A stretch of DNA of 55,448 nt, from the NCBI GenBank assembly GCA_024275145.1, contig JAJRZR010000100.1:1-55448 (forward strand), read 5' to 3'. Origin of the DNA: Deltaproteobacteria bacterium. Lineage in GTDB: Bacteria; Desulfobacterota; Dissulfuribacteria; Dissulfuribacterales; QOAL01. This document shows positions 54,640 through 55,448 of the stretch, piece by piece. The translations under genes were made by a program, and so were the position numbers. A model generated the notes under the pieces. It did not search any database. It was not told where the DNA came from and saw only the letters and a program-made list of their open reading frames with translations. Each line of letters starts with the position of its first letter. The first letter of the stretch is position 1.

Positions 54640-55448
54640 ATGATGAAGCGTGAACTCCAGGGACGTTATGTGACCATATCAACGGTGGGTGAGGAGGCCC
54701 GGGCCTTTGTTCCGGCACCGCTTCCCCCGCAACCGCCCATTGAATGGACGCCGGAGTTGCGCGGCAAATTCGACCAGGCGCTGTTGGCGCTTGGGCGGCT
54801 GGACAGTATTTCCACCTTCCTGCCGGATATCTCCCTGTTCCTCTATATGTATGTTCGCAAGGAGGCGGTGCTCTCTTCCATGATCGAGGGAACGCAGTCA
54901 TCGCTCTCCGATCTTCTTCTTTTTGAACTGGACATGGAGCCCGGTGTGCCGATGGATGATGTCCGGGAAGTGAGCAACTATGTGGCAGCCCTGGACCATG
55001 GATTGAAGCGACTGGCCGGGGGATTTCCGCTGTCCCTGCGACTGATTAAAGAAATGCACTCCATACTGCTTGCCAGGGGACGGGGCAGCAACCAGACACC
55101 GGGACAATTCCGCAGGACCCAGAACTGGATCGGCGGCACCCGGCCCGGCAACGCGGCCTTTGTTCCCCCACCGGCTGACCAGGTCATGGAGTGTATGGGC
55201 AAACTGGAGTTGTTCCTGCATGACCAGCCGGAACCGACCCCCGCGCTCCTCAAGGCAGCGCTTGCCCATGTGCAGTTCGAGACCATCCATCCGTTTCTGG
55301 ATGGCAACGGCCGTCTTGGTCGTCTGCTGATCACGCTGCTCTTGTGCGAACAGAAAGTGCTCCGGGAACCTCTGCTTTCCTAAGCCTCTATTTCAAGACA
55401 CACCGCCGCTATTACTATGAGTTGCTAAACAATGTACGTTTGACCGGA
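54640..55448 (+). pseudogene. Fic-family protein, frameshifted near its 3' end and cut by the window edge
   Basis: 247 codons run to a stop at 55381-55383. Features: an N-terminal inhibitory motif [S/T]xxxE[G/N] (SSMIEG, near 87), so a class II Fic, and the catalytic motif HPFLDGNGRLGR at about 217-228, which is complete. Right after REPLL the frame stops, but the next frame from base 55380 reads LSLYFKTHRRYYYELLNNVRLTG to the window end, the expected continuation. So a single base is missing near 55378. Fic enzymes transfer AMP to target proteins. Codon use (CGN over AGG) differs from the rest of the window, suggesting foreign origin. Confidence 0.85.

Noticed and set aside
1-55448. CRISPR array
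   Set aside because: No regularly spaced identical repeats were found; the dispersed repeats are irregular and imperfect.

Overview
The window looks like chromosome of a Gram-negative anaerobe, most likely a member of Desulfobacterota (the old Deltaproteobacteria). That placement is inference: it rests on the mix of DUF3373 and alginate-export-type outer-membrane porins, an AmmeMemoRadiSam-type radical SAM enzyme, a stand-alone AICAR transformylase, a CoA-disulfide reductase/rhodanese fusion, many chemotaxis receptors, and heavy use of AGG and ATA codons. No rRNA, tRNA or CRISPR array was seen. The one RNA gene is tmRNA.

Layout. 1-4.55 kb: a GldA/GldFG-type ABC exporter (first gene cut by the window edge) followed by a DUF4340 protein. 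4.8-8.4 kb: a DUF2760 membrane protein, an Hsp70 and a HEAT-repeat protein, a compact chaperone cassette. 8.4-12.8 kb (minus strand): a trehalose operon with a DUF5752 protein, a TreT-like synthase, OtsB and OtsA. 12.8-13.65 kb: repeat-rich non-coding DNA. 13.65-17.7 kb: a flavodoxin-like protein, an Hsp20 gene with an in-frame UGA, a rhomboid protease, and a kinase-UspA pair. 17.8-23.1 kb: a FetAB-type exporter, a chemoreceptor, a DUF3373 porin and a small cytochrome c. 23.3-27.7 kb (minus): an operon of a ClpX-like ATPase, a pseudo-receiver, HemB and an MFS transporter. 27.9-31.5 kb: CoA-disulfide reductase/rhodanese, a DsbC-like protein and a membrane protein. 31.5-32.07 kb: a second repeat-rich gap. 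32.07-37.5 kb: AICAR transformylase, a hydrolase, AmrS, a CheD-like protein and an HDOD protein. 37.5-42.8 kb: a second chemoreceptor, a porin broken by an in-frame TAA, and a lipoprotein. 42.9-53.6 kb: GlgX, GuaA, DnaE, a hybrid histidine kinase, a PK_C-domain protein and SmpB. 53.7-54.07 kb: ssrA (tmRNA). Beyond it the character of the DNA changes: a 15-bp terminal-inverted-repeat element and a frameshifted Fic gene with paired operators, plausibly the edge of an island inserted at ssrA.

Themes. Protein and stress homeostasis dominates (Hsp70 cassette, Hsp20, ClpX-like ATPase, rhomboid, UspA, tmRNA/SmpB, trehalose). Signalling (two MCPs, CheD-like, HDOD, hybrid kinase, pseudo-receiver, kinase) and redox or envelope functions fill much of the rest. 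A dispersed intergenic repeat with a conserved tail close to TATTTTCACGGTAAAATT recurs at least 13 times, almost always in the same orientation. Three genes (Hsp20, porin, Fic) are interrupted by single-base lesions or apparent recoding sites; sequence error versus real decay cannot be decided from this window alone.
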